NCBI GenBank assembly: GCA_002429115.1 | Contig: DIYS01000115.1 | Span: forward strand, 1 to 24,893 | DNA: 24,893 nucleotides | Direction of reading: 5' to 3' | Source of the DNA: Saccharicrinis sp. UBA6048 | Lineage (GTDB): Bacteria > Bacteroidota > Bacteroidia > Bacteroidales > Marinilabiliaceae | Part shown: positions 7,104-15,492 of the stretch, one piece after another | Layout of the letters: every line of letters begins with the position of its first letter | How positions within the stretch are numbered: the first letter of the stretch is position 1 | Translations under genes and position numbers: made by a program | The notes under the pieces: generated by a model | What the model saw: only the letters and a program-made list of their open reading frames with translations | What the model was told of the DNA's origin: nothing | Databases searched by the model: none

Positions 7104-7412
7104 ATGTACATATTCAACACCACATTTATGATTGAAGATTCACTGGCTGATGAATGGAAGCAGTGGATGCATCGCAACTATATACCAACGATGAAGGATT
7201 TGGTGAAGGATATTCGTGTTGAGCTTTACGAGGTGATGGCGGTCGTTGAAGAAGGTAATACCAACTTTTCGTGCCAGATGCAAGTAACCAATCCTGCTAA
7301 CCTAGATACTATCAATAAATACAACGCTATTCTGATTAATAATGCCAAGGAATCATTCGGAGACAAATGTTTGACATTTAGCTCAATTCTAAACGAAGTG
7401 AAGCTTGCCTAA
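7104..7412 (+). CDS. DUF4286 family protein
   Basis: This 102-residue cytoplasmic protein of unknown function resembles the DUF4286 family seen in Bacteroidota. It starts MYIFNTTFMIEDSLADEWKQ and has the family pattern of an ATP-free, ferredoxin-like small fold: a first strand, an acidic helix with a tryptophan pair, then VELYEVMAVVEEGNTNFSCQ as central strands and KESFGDKCLTFSSIL at the end. No catalytic residues can be named and there is no signal peptide. It overlaps the start of ruvC by 8 bp, so the two genes are translationally coupled; this suggests a shared regulation but not necessarily a shared function. A terminator separates it from serS, and no clear promoter motif is visible in the 40 bp before it. 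Confidence 0.85.
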   Translation: MYIFNTTFMIEDSLADEWKQWMHRNYIPTMKDLVKDIRVELYEVMAVVEEGNTNFSCQMQVTNPANLDTINKYNAILINNAKESFGDKCLTFSSILNEVKLA

Positions 7413-7959
7413 AGAACGCATCATACTCGGCATCGACCCAGGAACAACAGTGATGGGTTATGGCATTATCCGTTCGGTTGGTAATAAGGCCGAAATGATT
7501 ACAATGGGCGTATTGGAACTTCATAAGTATGGCGATCATTATCTAAAACTACAGAAGATATTTGAGCGTGTTGTCCAATTAGTTGATTCCTATCATCCTG
7601 ATGAATTGGCTATTGAAGCACCTTTCTACGGTAAAAATGTTCAGTCGATGTTAAAACTTGGACGTGCCCAGGGAGTAGCTATGGCTGCCGCTTTATCGCG
7701 ATCTGTGCCTATTTTTGAATATGCCCCCTTACGCATTAAACAAGCCATAACTGGTAATGGTCGTGCTTCGAAAGAGCAAGTGGCAATGCTTTTACAGAAT
7801 CTACTTAAGATACAGGAGCTGCCAAAATACCTGGATGCAACCGATGGTTTAGCGGCTGCATACTGTCACTTTCTTCAAAATCAAAAGGTAAATATCAGTT
7901 CCGGTGCAAAAAGCTGGAAAGAGTTTATCAGTAAGAATCCAACGAGGGTTAAGAAGTAA
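7405..7959 (+). CDS. ruvC: Crossover junction endodeoxyribonuclease RuvC
   Basis: RuvC is the Holliday-junction resolvase that cuts four-way DNA junctions in homologous recombination, working with the RuvAB branch-migration motor. The 184-residue product has the RNase H-like fold with the expected acidic residues: Asp11 in LGIDPGTT, Glu71 in LAIEAPFYGKN, and Asp144 and Asp147 in YLDATDGLAAAYCH. The LKLGRAQGVAMAA helix is also typical. The start is a TTG at 7405: an in-frame TGA at 7399-7401 lies immediately upstream and no ATG or GTG precedes the conserved first strand, so TTG is the only plausible start. The gene therefore overlaps the DUF4286 gene by 8 bp, and translation probably depends on coupling. 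ruvA and ruvB are not in the window. It converges on the thioredoxin-fold gene with a 24-bp gap and no obvious terminator. Confidence 0.96.
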   Translation: MPKERIILGIDPGTTVMGYGIIRSVGNKAEMITMGVLELHKYGDHYLKLQKIFERVVQLVDSYHPDELAIEAPFYGKNVQSMLKLGRAQGVAMAAALSRSVPIFEYAPLRIKQAITGNGRASKEQVAMLLQNLLKIQELPKYLDATDGLAAAYCHFLQNQKVNISSGAKSWKEFISKNPTRVKK

Positions 7960-7983
7960 ATCAGGTACTACAAATAACAACTT

Positions 7984-9441
7984 TTAGAAGTCATAAATAC
8001 TCTTCTCCTTTGGTCTGTTCTTACGCATTTGTTCGTAGTGGTATTTACGTTGTGCTTCAATAAAGATAGGCGTAAAACTCTCGCTTGGAGATGGTGCTGG
8101 TGAAATCCTAAGCTGCTGGCTCGGATCAACAACAAAGTAAGCTGGTAAAGCACGAATATTATAATCCAGCGCTACCTTTGGCATAGCTGCATAGTGCAGA
8201 AAATCCCAGCGGTATTTATTCTTTTTAACGAGTTCTAATGCCTTCGTTGGATCTTCATCCATAATCACGGTGACGATGGTTAGCTCGCGTCGCAATTGCT
8301 TTGAAAGAACGTTTAACAATTGAAGGTCTTGCTTACAGGTATGGTTGTTGGTATGCATAAAATTGAGGTAAACAAATTTACCCTCATAATCGCTCAATGA
8401 TTTTTCCCGGCCATCCAATCTGTAGAGGGTAAATTGAGGGGCGGCTGTACCTACCCGCAGCCATGTCAGCTGTTTGTATATGCCATGTGCAATATCTTTA
8501 ATGGAAAGGTTAGCGCTTTTTTCTTTAGCATCTTTGACCAGTCCAATAATATGTTCTTCATCGTACCTGCCTGTGTAAAAAGCATCGTACATGCCCTTAA
8601 GTAATACCAACTCTGCAAATATTCGTTTGGCGTATAAAGTATCGCTCTGAAGTGAAGTGGTCAGGGTATCAAACGAACCTGTCGAGCTAAATGTTGATCG
8701 AAGGCTGTCGCCATGTGCAGATGAAAAGTAACTTGAGAAAAAGCCTTTGTAAATGGTGTTGAATGACTTTATAAATGAAGGCATGGTGGTGTTAATCACT
8801 TCCTCACCAAAAGTCAGATATTCAGCCGTTCGTTTATTACGCTTATAGGCTAATGATCGAAGCTCACCGTAGGCATAATTCTTATAGAGTTTGAAATACG
8901 GATTGTTAGAACTGTATAAGCTGTCCAGCTTGTTTTCTATTTTTTTGGCTTTGGAAATATCACTTCGTGTAAAAATGGCTCTGGCGTTCTGATTATACAG
9001 ATCGGATAAATCCTGATCAAAGCGGGCCATCATCTCATTCAGGGCAAGGGCCTCATCATTTTTAATACCTAATATAACATCCTCAGGCATGAAATAGGGA
9101 TTGAACCGCTCTGCATCTGTCCGTGGCTTAAATGGCGGCAAAACTAATTCATAAGTCATGCCAGGCTCCAGAAAGATGTCCCCGCGATACTGTCCCATAT
9201 CAAGACTGGCATGTGTTATTTCCGATATTTCAATGCTTTGCTCAAAATGCCCCTTTTCATCAACCCGGAGCACCATTATATCGGCCGTTGACAAAGAAAT
9301 AGGATTCACTACTTTCCGCATTACGAGGTTGTAACCTGCGTAATCAGGCGCAACACCCTTTACCGTTACTTGTTGTAAAGGATTTTGTGCGAGCACCGAA
9401 AAACAGGAAATAAAGCAGAATGCGGCCAGTATAAAACGCAT
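7984..9441 (-). CDS. Exported thioredoxin-fold (TlpA/AhpC-like) protein lacking the CxxC pair
   Basis: The 485-residue product begins MRFILAAFCFISCFSVLAQ, a signal peptide, so it is exported to the periplasm or outer surface. A long N-terminal region (about residues 20-330) of beta then helical character is of the sort attached to TlpA-like proteins in Bacteroidota. The C-terminal thioredoxin domain begins at about residue 330 (VGTAAPQFTLYRLDG) and keeps the cis-proline (RALPAYF, Pro433). The place of the usual WCxxC reads MHTNNHTC (362-369): only one cysteine, Cys369, remains, and the first is an asparagine. Disulfide exchange of the normal kind is therefore doubtful. The chosen ATG is 1 base behind the coaD stop; a longer open frame upstream would overlap coaD and bury the signal peptide, so I reject it. 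Likely co-transcribed with coaD. Confidence 0.85.
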   Translation of the reverse strand: MRFILAAFCFISCFSVLAQNPLQQVTVKGVAPDYAGYNLVMRKVVNPISLSTADIMVLRVDEKGHFEQSIEISEITHASLDMGQYRGDIFLEPGMTYELVLPPFKPRTDAERFNPYFMPEDVILGIKNDEALALNEMMARFDQDLSDLYNQNARAIFTRSDISKAKKIENKLDSLYSSNNPYFKLYKNYAYGELRSLAYKRNKRTAEYLTFGEEVINTTMPSFIKSFNTIYKGFFSSYFSSAHGDSLRSTFSSTGSFDTLTTSLQSDTLYAKRIFAELVLLKGMYDAFYTGRYDEEHIIGLVKDAKEKSANLSIKDIAHGIYKQLTWLRVGTAAPQFTLYRLDGREKSLSDYEGKFVYLNFMHTNNHTCKQDLQLLNVLSKQLRRELTIVTVIMDEDPTKALELVKKNKYRWDFLHYAAMPKVALDYNIRALPAYFVVDPSQQLRISPAPSPSESFTPIFIEAQRKYHYEQMRKNRPKEKSIYDF

Positions 9442-9442
9442 T

Positions 9443-9913
9443 TTATAAATATTTTTGGATATTGATCTGAATCGCTTCCGGTAAGAACTGACTGGCATTA
9501 CCACCATGCTTCACAATGTCGCGAACAATCGAGCTATTCACAGGTGTATGCTCAGGTGTTGTTAACAAGAATACAGAATCGAAACCACTCATTGCTTTAT
9601 TTACCTGCGCAATAGCACGCTCATATTCAAAATCGGCGGCTGTTCTGATACCACGTAGAATATGTGTACAACCAATTTCTTTAGCAAAATCTACCGTTAA
9701 GCCTTCGTATTTGGCAACATCAACACGCTCATCGCCCTCAAAAACATCCCGAATCCATTGCATTCGATCTTCTAAAGGAAAGAAGTCGCGCTTATTTGAA
9801 TTATATCCAACTGCAATGATGATTTTGTCGAATAAGCTCATGCCCCTGCGTACCACATCTTCGTGCCCAACTGTAAAAGGATCAAATGATCCTGGAAATA
9901 TTGCTACTTTCAT
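9443..9913 (-). CDS. coaD: Phosphopantetheine adenylyltransferase
   Basis: CoaD transfers AMP from ATP to 4'-phosphopantetheine, giving dephospho-CoA, the penultimate step of coenzyme A synthesis. The 156-residue cytoplasmic product has the nucleotidyltransferase signature GSFDPFTVGH (residues 8-17, with His17), then ILRGIRTAADFEYE for substrate binding, and TPVNSSIVRDI near the C-terminus, the ATP-binding segment. Length is normal for the bacterial PPAT family. Its stop lies 1 base before the start of the exported thioredoxin-fold gene, so the two form an operon. It follows the glycosyltransferase operon by 104 bp on the same strand; I see no convincing promoter or terminator in that gap. 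An opposite-strand open frame here is a shadow. Confidence 0.97.
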   Translation of the reverse strand: MKVAIFPGSFDPFTVGHEDVVRRGMSLFDKIIIAVGYNSNKRDFFPLEDRMQWIRDVFEGDERVDVAKYEGLTVDFAKEIGCTHILRGIRTAADFEYERAIAQVNKAMSGFDSVFLLTTPEHTPVNSSIVRDIVKHGGNASQFLPEAIQINIQKYL

Positions 9914-10017
9914 TTTATCGAAATTTCAAGTTATGTCTATCCTAAACAAAGGATTCATAAAATAAGATCGTAAAAATTGAAAAAAACATTCGCTCAAGCA
10001 AGTAATCCACTGCTTAT

Positions 10018-11445
10018 CTACCAAAACTTAATTTTTGCAGCTGCAAAGGCCGACATTCTCAGTAAGATAAAGCCATGGCTGAATCTTGAGATATTTGTAT
10101 CGCCATATTTACGCTCGCGGTAACGAATTGGCAGGTCAACAATCTTAAGATTAAGTTTATAGGCGCCAAATAACAGATCGAAGTCTCCAAAGGGATCAAA
10201 TTCTCCGAAGAACTTCCGGTTTTTAGCCAGTTTTAAATAGTCTTTGCGAAACATCACTTTGGTGCCGCATAAGGTATCTTTGATTGGTCGTTCAAGTATC
10301 CAGCTGAATAATCTGGAGAAGAAATGATTGCCGATGGTATTTAATGTACGCATTGCATTTTTCTCCATCGGGTAGACCAAGCGTACTCCGTTTATGAATT
10401 CGCCTTTACCTCTGGTGATTGCATTGTAAAATTTCGGTAAATCTTCAGGTGGTACTGTCAGGTCAGCATCCAGTATCATCAGAATATCACCTTCAGCAGC
10501 AGCATAGCCTTTGCGCACAGCATCACCTTTACCTTTGCCATCCTGCTGCATAATTTTAATGCGGTGAGTATCTTTATACTTTTCATTCAGTTTTTGAATG
10601 GTCTCCCAGGTGTCATCTGTTGAGTTGCCTTCGACAAAAATGAGTTCGGTGAATTTACCCATCTGAGGGGTTCGTTGAATGGCCGCTTCAATGTTGCCAC
10701 TTTCATTGCGGGCAGGCACCACAACCGACACCGAATAGCGTTCGTCAACTTCCTGCTGCTTTAATCTTGGTGGGAAAGGACGGGCAAATACAAACTGATT
10801 TAAGCCAAACATCTGAAAAAATGGCAAGCGCGAAATGAACCTGTTTAAAAACGTTGATAGCAGTGGAACACGATAAGGGAGATACATGCTTCTGCTGTTT
10901 TTATAAGTGTCAAAGTCGGCCAGATAAAGCAGGTTAGCAATGTCACCATTGGATAACCAGTTCTGTTCCGAGCTTTTTTTCTTGATTCGAAGCCACTCTG
11001 CAAATTTTATGATTGGTTCCCAAAAGCGGTTATAGTAGGTAACAATGATGCGGGTTTGTTCGTGACAAACATTCTTTAGTTGTTTAAAAACGTGCTCAAT
11101 ATCGTCAATAACACCAACCAGGTTAGAAAGAATAATGATGTCGTAAGTTTCATCAAGCTGGATATTTTCTGCTTCCATCAGTTCAAAGCGAATATCCGGG
11201 AATTGTTTTTTAGCCTGACCTAAAATCGGTTCACAAAAGTCGATGCCTGTTTTGACTTTTCCATTCACCGCTGCCAGTAATTCGCCCGAGCCACATCCAA
11301 TCTCCAATACCGAACTGTCTTCGTGTATGTAATAATTACAGTAGCGAGTGATCGAGTCCCAATAGTACGATCTTCTTTTGCGGTATTTAACCCAGTTATT
11401 GGCGCGTGATTCAAAATAGGCTCTTCTTTCTTCGTTTGCTTTCAT
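10018..11445 (-). CDS. Methyltransferase - family 2 glycosyltransferase fusion
   Basis: This 475-residue two-domain protein starts with a class I SAM-dependent methyltransferase-like domain (about residues 1-200; SAM loop VLEIGCGSGEL at 46-56, GIDFCEPI, and ILSNLVGVIDD at the motif IV position). A GT2 domain of the dolichol-phosphate-mannose synthase type follows (about 238-475; VVVPARNES, FVEGNSTDDT at 271-280, DXD-like DADLTVPPEDL from 326, and DTLCGTKVMFRKDY). The GT2 part probably loads a sugar from a nucleotide donor onto polyprenyl phosphate; no C-terminal membrane helices are evident. I chose the ATG at 11445, 31 bp after the upstream stop, because it begins just before the conserved region. 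ATGs at 11493 and 11490 would add 16 or 15 residues and overlap the previous gene. It is the last gene of a three-gene operon with a GT-C protein and an SLC12-like permease. Substrates are unknown. Confidence 0.85.
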   Translation of the reverse strand: MKANEERRAYFESRANNWVKYRKRRSYYWDSITRYCNYYIHEDSSVLEIGCGSGELLAAVNGKVKTGIDFCEPILGQAKKQFPDIRFELMEAENIQLDETYDIIILSNLVGVIDDIEHVFKQLKNVCHEQTRIIVTYYNRFWEPIIKFAEWLRIKKKSSEQNWLSNGDIANLLYLADFDTYKNSRSMYLPYRVPLLSTFLNRFISRLPFFQMFGLNQFVFARPFPPRLKQQEVDERYSVSVVVPARNESGNIEAAIQRTPQMGKFTELIFVEGNSTDDTWETIQKLNEKYKDTHRIKIMQQDGKGKGDAVRKGYAAAEGDILMILDADLTVPPEDLPKFYNAITRGKGEFINGVRLVYPMEKNAMRTLNTIGNHFFSRLFSWILERPIKDTLCGTKVMFRKDYLKLAKNRKFFGEFDPFGDFDLLFGAYKLNLKIVDLPIRYRERKYGDTNISRFSHGFILLRMSAFAAAKIKFW

Positions 11446-11476
11446 GTTCCCTTGTGTACAATTTTCCCTTATAAAT

Positions 11477-13099
11477 TTATTTAGCAGCATCATAATTCAC
11501 CCTGAACAAATAAGCTGGTTCGTCTTTCCCAATTTGGTGTTCCAGCTTAAAAATTTCCGGATATTTCTGCGATACAAAATATAAGTAGCGATGTATGGTA
11601 TTGATGGTTTGTCCATTGTTGACTGCTGGATTTTTACGCAAACTGGCCATGATAACATGTGTCACGTTTTTATCCTTCAGGCGTTTCAGTAACTGATCCG
11701 GGTCATCAGTATCGAACCGGTATATGCCATAGAATTTTTTGCCATCCGCATATATCCGTGCCATATTTGGTTTGCGAACAGCCACAAGTGCCTCTTCCGG
11801 TAATTTATCACCAACAAATTCTGCCATCGACAAATAGTGGCGCCAATCATCGGTATAGCCTTTGTATTTATCTCCCTTTATATTGGTGCGTAAAGTTAAT
11901 AAGTCGGCTTTGTTAAACGATTGGAAGGCTGTTCCTAAGGTGCAGATCAGCACTAAGCCAATCCACAGGCGCTTTGGCCATTTTTCCTTTTGATCATCGG
12001 CTATTTGATACAATCCATACAATAGGACGAGGACCATATATGGGACAAATGGTATAATTAAACGATACTGATCCCATAATTTTTGTAAGACTATAAATGT
12101 GATGCCCAGCATAGCCGCGACATATATGGCCGTGAACAAGACGTACTTATTTCGTTTAAAAGCTTTGACTAATGCCACTATAAACAAGCCATACAATAGA
12201 ATTGAGAATAGACCATTGGTTGTTTTTATTGATGCCGCACGCAGGCCTGTCATCTTTAGGAAATGCTTGGAAAGATACAAGTTCGAATTGTCAATGAACC
12301 GATGGATAAAGCCAGCAAATGTTTCTTTTCCCTGATCCAATTGGTAAGGATGTTTGTACATGAGTGTGGAGGCTTGGTTGCCATCAAAGAAGCCATTGTT
12401 CCAGATGAGGCTTTTCATCAATAGAAAGCCAAACAACAGTAGAATAAAACCACCAGTAACAAGCCCGGCATGTTTATATTTTTTATCAATCAGAAAGAAG
12501 ATAATAACTGCAACTAAAGCGCCAACCCCTACTGTTCGCGTCAGGTAACCAAGCAAAATAAAGAAGCTAAGAAGCAATAAGTTTTGCCAGTCCATCTCTT
12601 TCTTGCTCTCGATAAGCTTAAAAATAAGTGCGAAAATTGGGAGCTGAATTAGAAAAAATAATCCCTCGCTGTAGGTTTGACTCGAAAAATAGACAAAGTA
12701 ACTGCAAACAGAGATGAGAATTAATGTTGTAAATAATATAGTGTAGGAAACTCTGTTTTTGAAGAATTTGTAAAACAGAATGATCCCTGTAAGAATGGCT
12801 GCAAAAGATGATAGTTTTAAGATGCCCAGATTAATACCAAACATCGCTACGAATATTGACAGATACATCGGGTAAATTGGCCCCTGAAACGATGGATAGG
12901 TGCCTTCGTTAAGAAAATTTACTGCCCGAATGATATAGGTGCTGTCATCTCCGCCTTCACTGACCCGAAGGTTGAAAAGCAACATCGAAAAGACACTGAA
13001 AAGAAATAAAACTGAATAGAATATCCATTTTTCCTTTTGAGTGAGCCAGTTTTCGAGTTTTTGAAAGATTGATTTGTCAGGGTTAAGCTTTTGCTTCAT
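11477..13099 (-). CDS. GT-C type membrane glycosyltransferase (family 39-like)
   Basis: This polytopic inner-membrane protein has 540 residues with about ten or more hydrophobic helices in its first 370 residues and a soluble C-terminal domain (about 390-540). After the first helix (about 25-45) comes an acidic loop SEGGDDSTYIIRAVNFLNEG with Asp51-Asp52, followed by GPIYPMYLS. This matches the ArnT/PMT-like GT-C superfamily, in which an early extracytoplasmic acidic loop is catalytic and the donor is a polyprenyl-phosphate sugar. The neighbouring GT2 domain is of the type that makes such donors, so the two genes plausibly form a pathway that glycosylates an envelope lipid, glycan or protein in the periplasm. 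The gene starts 5 bp after the SLC12-like gene and overlaps or nearly abuts the GT2 fusion. The acceptor is unknown. Confidence 0.8.
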   Translation of the reverse strand: MKQKLNPDKSIFQKLENWLTQKEKWIFYSVLFLFSVFSMLLFNLRVSEGGDDSTYIIRAVNFLNEGTYPSFQGPIYPMYLSIFVAMFGINLGILKLSSFAAILTGIILFYKFFKNRVSYTILFTTLILISVCSYFVYFSSQTYSEGLFFLIQLPIFALIFKLIESKKEMDWQNLLLLSFFILLGYLTRTVGVGALVAVIIFFLIDKKYKHAGLVTGGFILLLFGFLLMKSLIWNNGFFDGNQASTLMYKHPYQLDQGKETFAGFIHRFIDNSNLYLSKHFLKMTGLRAASIKTTNGLFSILLYGLFIVALVKAFKRNKYVLFTAIYVAAMLGITFIVLQKLWDQYRLIIPFVPYMVLVLLYGLYQIADDQKEKWPKRLWIGLVLICTLGTAFQSFNKADLLTLRTNIKGDKYKGYTDDWRHYLSMAEFVGDKLPEEALVAVRKPNMARIYADGKKFYGIYRFDTDDPDQLLKRLKDKNVTHVIMASLRKNPAVNNGQTINTIHRYLYFVSQKYPEIFKLEHQIGKDEPAYLFRVNYDAAK

Positions 13100-13104
13100 G
13101 AGGT

Positions 13105-15324
13105 TTAAATGTCTTTTTTATGTGACGTATTAACAAATAAAACATTGCCCAGATCACCATAATTAATTAGAATATCCGGATTCTCTTTTACCTGATCCGG
13201 GTTAAAGCCTACAATGGTAAGGTCGGCATCAGCACTGTGCTTGGTAATAACCGATTGCTTGGTTTGTTCACCCATCATTGGTAAAAACATAACATTAGAA
13301 GGTGAGATTGGCAGTCGTCCTTCCTGTATCAATTCGAGTAGGCGTTTTCTTTGCTTCTCAACCTGGCTTTCAGGGAATGTTGCAAATATCTTAATGACTG
13401 TATTACGCCATTCCGGATGTCCTGAAATGATGTAAGCCAATAGGATCATCAAATTAGCGTTGCGGAAATCTTTTGCGCTAATCCAAACATGAATTTCCCG
13501 TTTGTATCCAAATCCTTTGTAGGATGAGTTGAGCACACAAACATCAAAACCAGTAGCTTCAAACAATTGGTAATTGTCCAACGCATGCTTCAATGATTCC
13601 GGGTTGGTGCGTGAGAATTCAAACAAAATTAGATTATTGCCCTTACCACTGATGCCGGATAATTGGATAACCTGTGCAATGGCCGATGTATAGGAAGGAC
13701 TGATAATGGTATCCAAATATAATCGGCTTTTACTGCCCTCCGATTGATGGATCAATCGCTTTAATATTTGCTGAGATTCCAGATGCGTGTCTTTGGTTAA
13801 GAATCCTTTAATGAAATGAATATATGTACCGAAGCCATGCTTATAGCAAATCCATCGCAACAAGTCGAAAGCAGCCTGGCGTTTAAAAGAATCTTCAGAC
13901 ACACAGATGGCAAATGGTCGCCAATGTGCTTCTTTTTCATCCTTGGTAGCTCGCTGAACAAAGATTTGTATCTGACGGCTAAGCTGGAATACCACGCCTT
14001 TAAATAGTTTTTCAAGACCTTGACGCTCCGGATTGGCTATGGTTATAAAATAATAGGTCATAGCCATAAGAACGGTGGCTAGTGCAGCATAGGCCCATTT
14101 CATCTGGAACATTAACCAGAAGGATAAGATGGCGCCAATTAAAGAGAAGTACCATCTGTTGTATTTAAAAGTTGGGCGGTAAGATGGATCAGACGCAAAG
14201 TGTTCGAGGAAAGAGATCAGACATATAAAGCCATAGGTGATCATGAAAAACATCGATATAATCTCAGCAACAAAATCGACATCCCCGATAATAATGAAAA
14301 AGAAGGCGATGAAGATTGTAATAATACTGCCGTTGATAGGTTCATTGTCCGACTCACGTCCTTTGGCCGTCCAATTGTTGAAATTGTCAAATGGTAAAAT
14401 GCAATCAAATCCAATGGCTTGCAGAGTACGCGGTGCCACCAGTAATGAGCCTATGGCGGAGGACAAACAAGCCGCAGCTAAACCAATTGGAATTATCGGT
14501 CCCCAGGCTGATATTTCTGCCATAATAAGTTGATTATCCTGCATAGCTTGTGGTGTTGCAGATGAAGCCAGCTTAAAGGCAACAATGATATAGACGCACA
14601 TTCCAACTATTGTGGCTAATAATGTCCCACGTGGAATAGCTCGTTTAGGATCTTTCAAGTCACCTGACAATCCCAGTCCGGCAGCGATACCCGTAAAAGC
14701 AGGGAAAATAATTGTAAAGACAACAAAGAAGGTGTCGCCATTTTCGATGGTATTATTAAAGGTGAGCAAAATACCTTCCTCCATAGGCTTACCTGCCAAA
14801 AAGAATCCGATGGATACAAACAGGAGGACAACCACTCCATAGAGCGCCTTCATACCAATATTTGCCCCGCGGAGAATAACAACCACCGATAATATAGACA
14901 TTAATACAATTGTCACTATTTTCTTAAAAAGCAAAGGGTCAATTTCAAAAGGAAGATATTCTATAACAGGATCGAAGGCCTCACCAAAAGCAATGATATA
15001 AAAGGCTACACTAATGGCTTGCGAGAGATAGAGTGCCAATCCGATGGCTCCTCCAATATTGAGGCCGAAGGAGCGGGAAATAATGTAATATGCTCCACCA
15101 CCCTGAACTCTTTGATTTGTTGCTATTTCTGCCACAGCAAGCGCTGTAGGAATTGTAACAATGTGGCCGATAACAATAATGGCCAACAGGCCGCCTAAGC
15201 CAACATTGGCAATAGCATATCCAAAACGTAAGAATAAAATGGCACCAAGAATTGTGGAGATGGCAGTCATAAAAACAGCCATTGCTCCGAAGCCGGCATT
15301 AGGATTTGTTAGTGTTTTCTGCAT
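13105..15324 (-). CDS. Cation-chloride-cotransporter-like (SLC12-type) APC-superfamily permease
   Basis: This 739-residue inner-membrane transporter has about 12 hydrophobic helices in residues 10-430 and a soluble C-terminal half (430-739). The core reads like the cation-chloride cotransporters rather than amino-acid permeases: GAILFLRFGYAIANVG (27-42), VQGGGAYYIISRSFG (73-87), then GIAAGLGLSGDLKDPKRAIP (212-231) and LVAPRTLQAI (294-303). The C-terminal region also has IHVWISAKDFRNANLMILLA (611-630) followed by HPEWRNTVIKIF, which resembles the SLC12 C-terminal regulatory domain. Known members move Na+, K+ and Cl- in electroneutral fashion; amino-acid permease is the label it would often receive. 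It is first in an operon with two glycosyltransferase genes, 5 bp from the next gene, behind an exact consensus promoter at 15344-15375. Ion specificity is inference. Confidence 0.87.
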   Translation of the reverse strand: MQKTLTNPNAGFGAMAVFMTAISTILGAILFLRFGYAIANVGLGGLLAIIVIGHIVTIPTALAVAEIATNQRVQGGGAYYIISRSFGLNIGGAIGLALYLSQAISVAFYIIAFGEAFDPVIEYLPFEIDPLLFKKIVTIVLMSILSVVVILRGANIGMKALYGVVVLLFVSIGFFLAGKPMEEGILLTFNNTIENGDTFFVVFTIIFPAFTGIAAGLGLSGDLKDPKRAIPRGTLLATIVGMCVYIIVAFKLASSATPQAMQDNQLIMAEISAWGPIIPIGLAAACLSSAIGSLLVAPRTLQAIGFDCILPFDNFNNWTAKGRESDNEPINGSIITIFIAFFFIIIGDVDFVAEIISMFFMITYGFICLISFLEHFASDPSYRPTFKYNRWYFSLIGAILSFWLMFQMKWAYAALATVLMAMTYYFITIANPERQGLEKLFKGVVFQLSRQIQIFVQRATKDEKEAHWRPFAICVSEDSFKRQAAFDLLRWICYKHGFGTYIHFIKGFLTKDTHLESQQILKRLIHQSEGSKSRLYLDTIISPSYTSAIAQVIQLSGISGKGNNLILFEFSRTNPESLKHALDNYQLFEATGFDVCVLNSSYKGFGYKREIHVWISAKDFRNANLMILLAYIISGHPEWRNTVIKIFATFPESQVEKQRKRLLELIQEGRLPISPSNVMFLPMMGEQTKQSVITKHSADADLTIVGFNPDQVKENPDILINYGDLGNVLFVNTSHKKDI

Positions 15325-15343
15325 ATTTCAATATCAATTCAAA

Positions 15344-15375
15344 CAAACCTAACATTTTTAATTGTCATGCCCAAA
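15344..15375 (-). promoter_or_regulatory. Consensus Bacteroidota promoter of the SLC12-like/glycosyltransferase operon
   Basis: On the minus strand TTTG (15375-15372) is followed after exactly 20 bp by TAGGTTTG (15351-15344), a full match to TTTG-N20-TAnnTTTG. Transcription would start near 15338, giving a short leader of about 14 nt before the ATG at 15324. Confidence 0.8.
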
Positions 15376-15454
15376 CAATTAAATAGTGCTTCAAGTGCTT
15401 ATTGAGAAGAACCCTAAATTATACTTTGGATTATTACAATTACATTGAGTTGTG

Positions 15455-15462
15455 TACTTTTG
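15455..15462 (+). promoter_or_regulatory. -7 element of the uracil permease promoter
   Basis: TACTTTTG matches TAnnTTTG and is identical to the rplU -7 element; no clear -33 TTTG lies 20 bp upstream. Transcription would start near 15468, about 25 nt before the ATG at 15493. This rules out the in-frame TTG at 15445 as a start. Confidence 0.65.
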
Positions 15463-15492
15463 CACAGTTTAAACTATAACTTTATCATCCGT

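Noticed and set aside
9442..9507. Longer N-terminus for the thioredoxin-fold protein
   Set aside because: It would overlap coaD and hide a clear signal peptide that begins at the ATG at 9441.
9516..9965. 149-codon plus-strand open frame over coaD
   Set aside because: It is antisense to a complete coaD with intact motifs and shows no recognisable domain.
15445..15492. TTG start for the uracil permease, 16 codons upstream
   Set aside because: The -7 promoter element at 15455-15462 would lie inside the coding part, and the extra residues are unlike the family; the ATG at 15493 fits.
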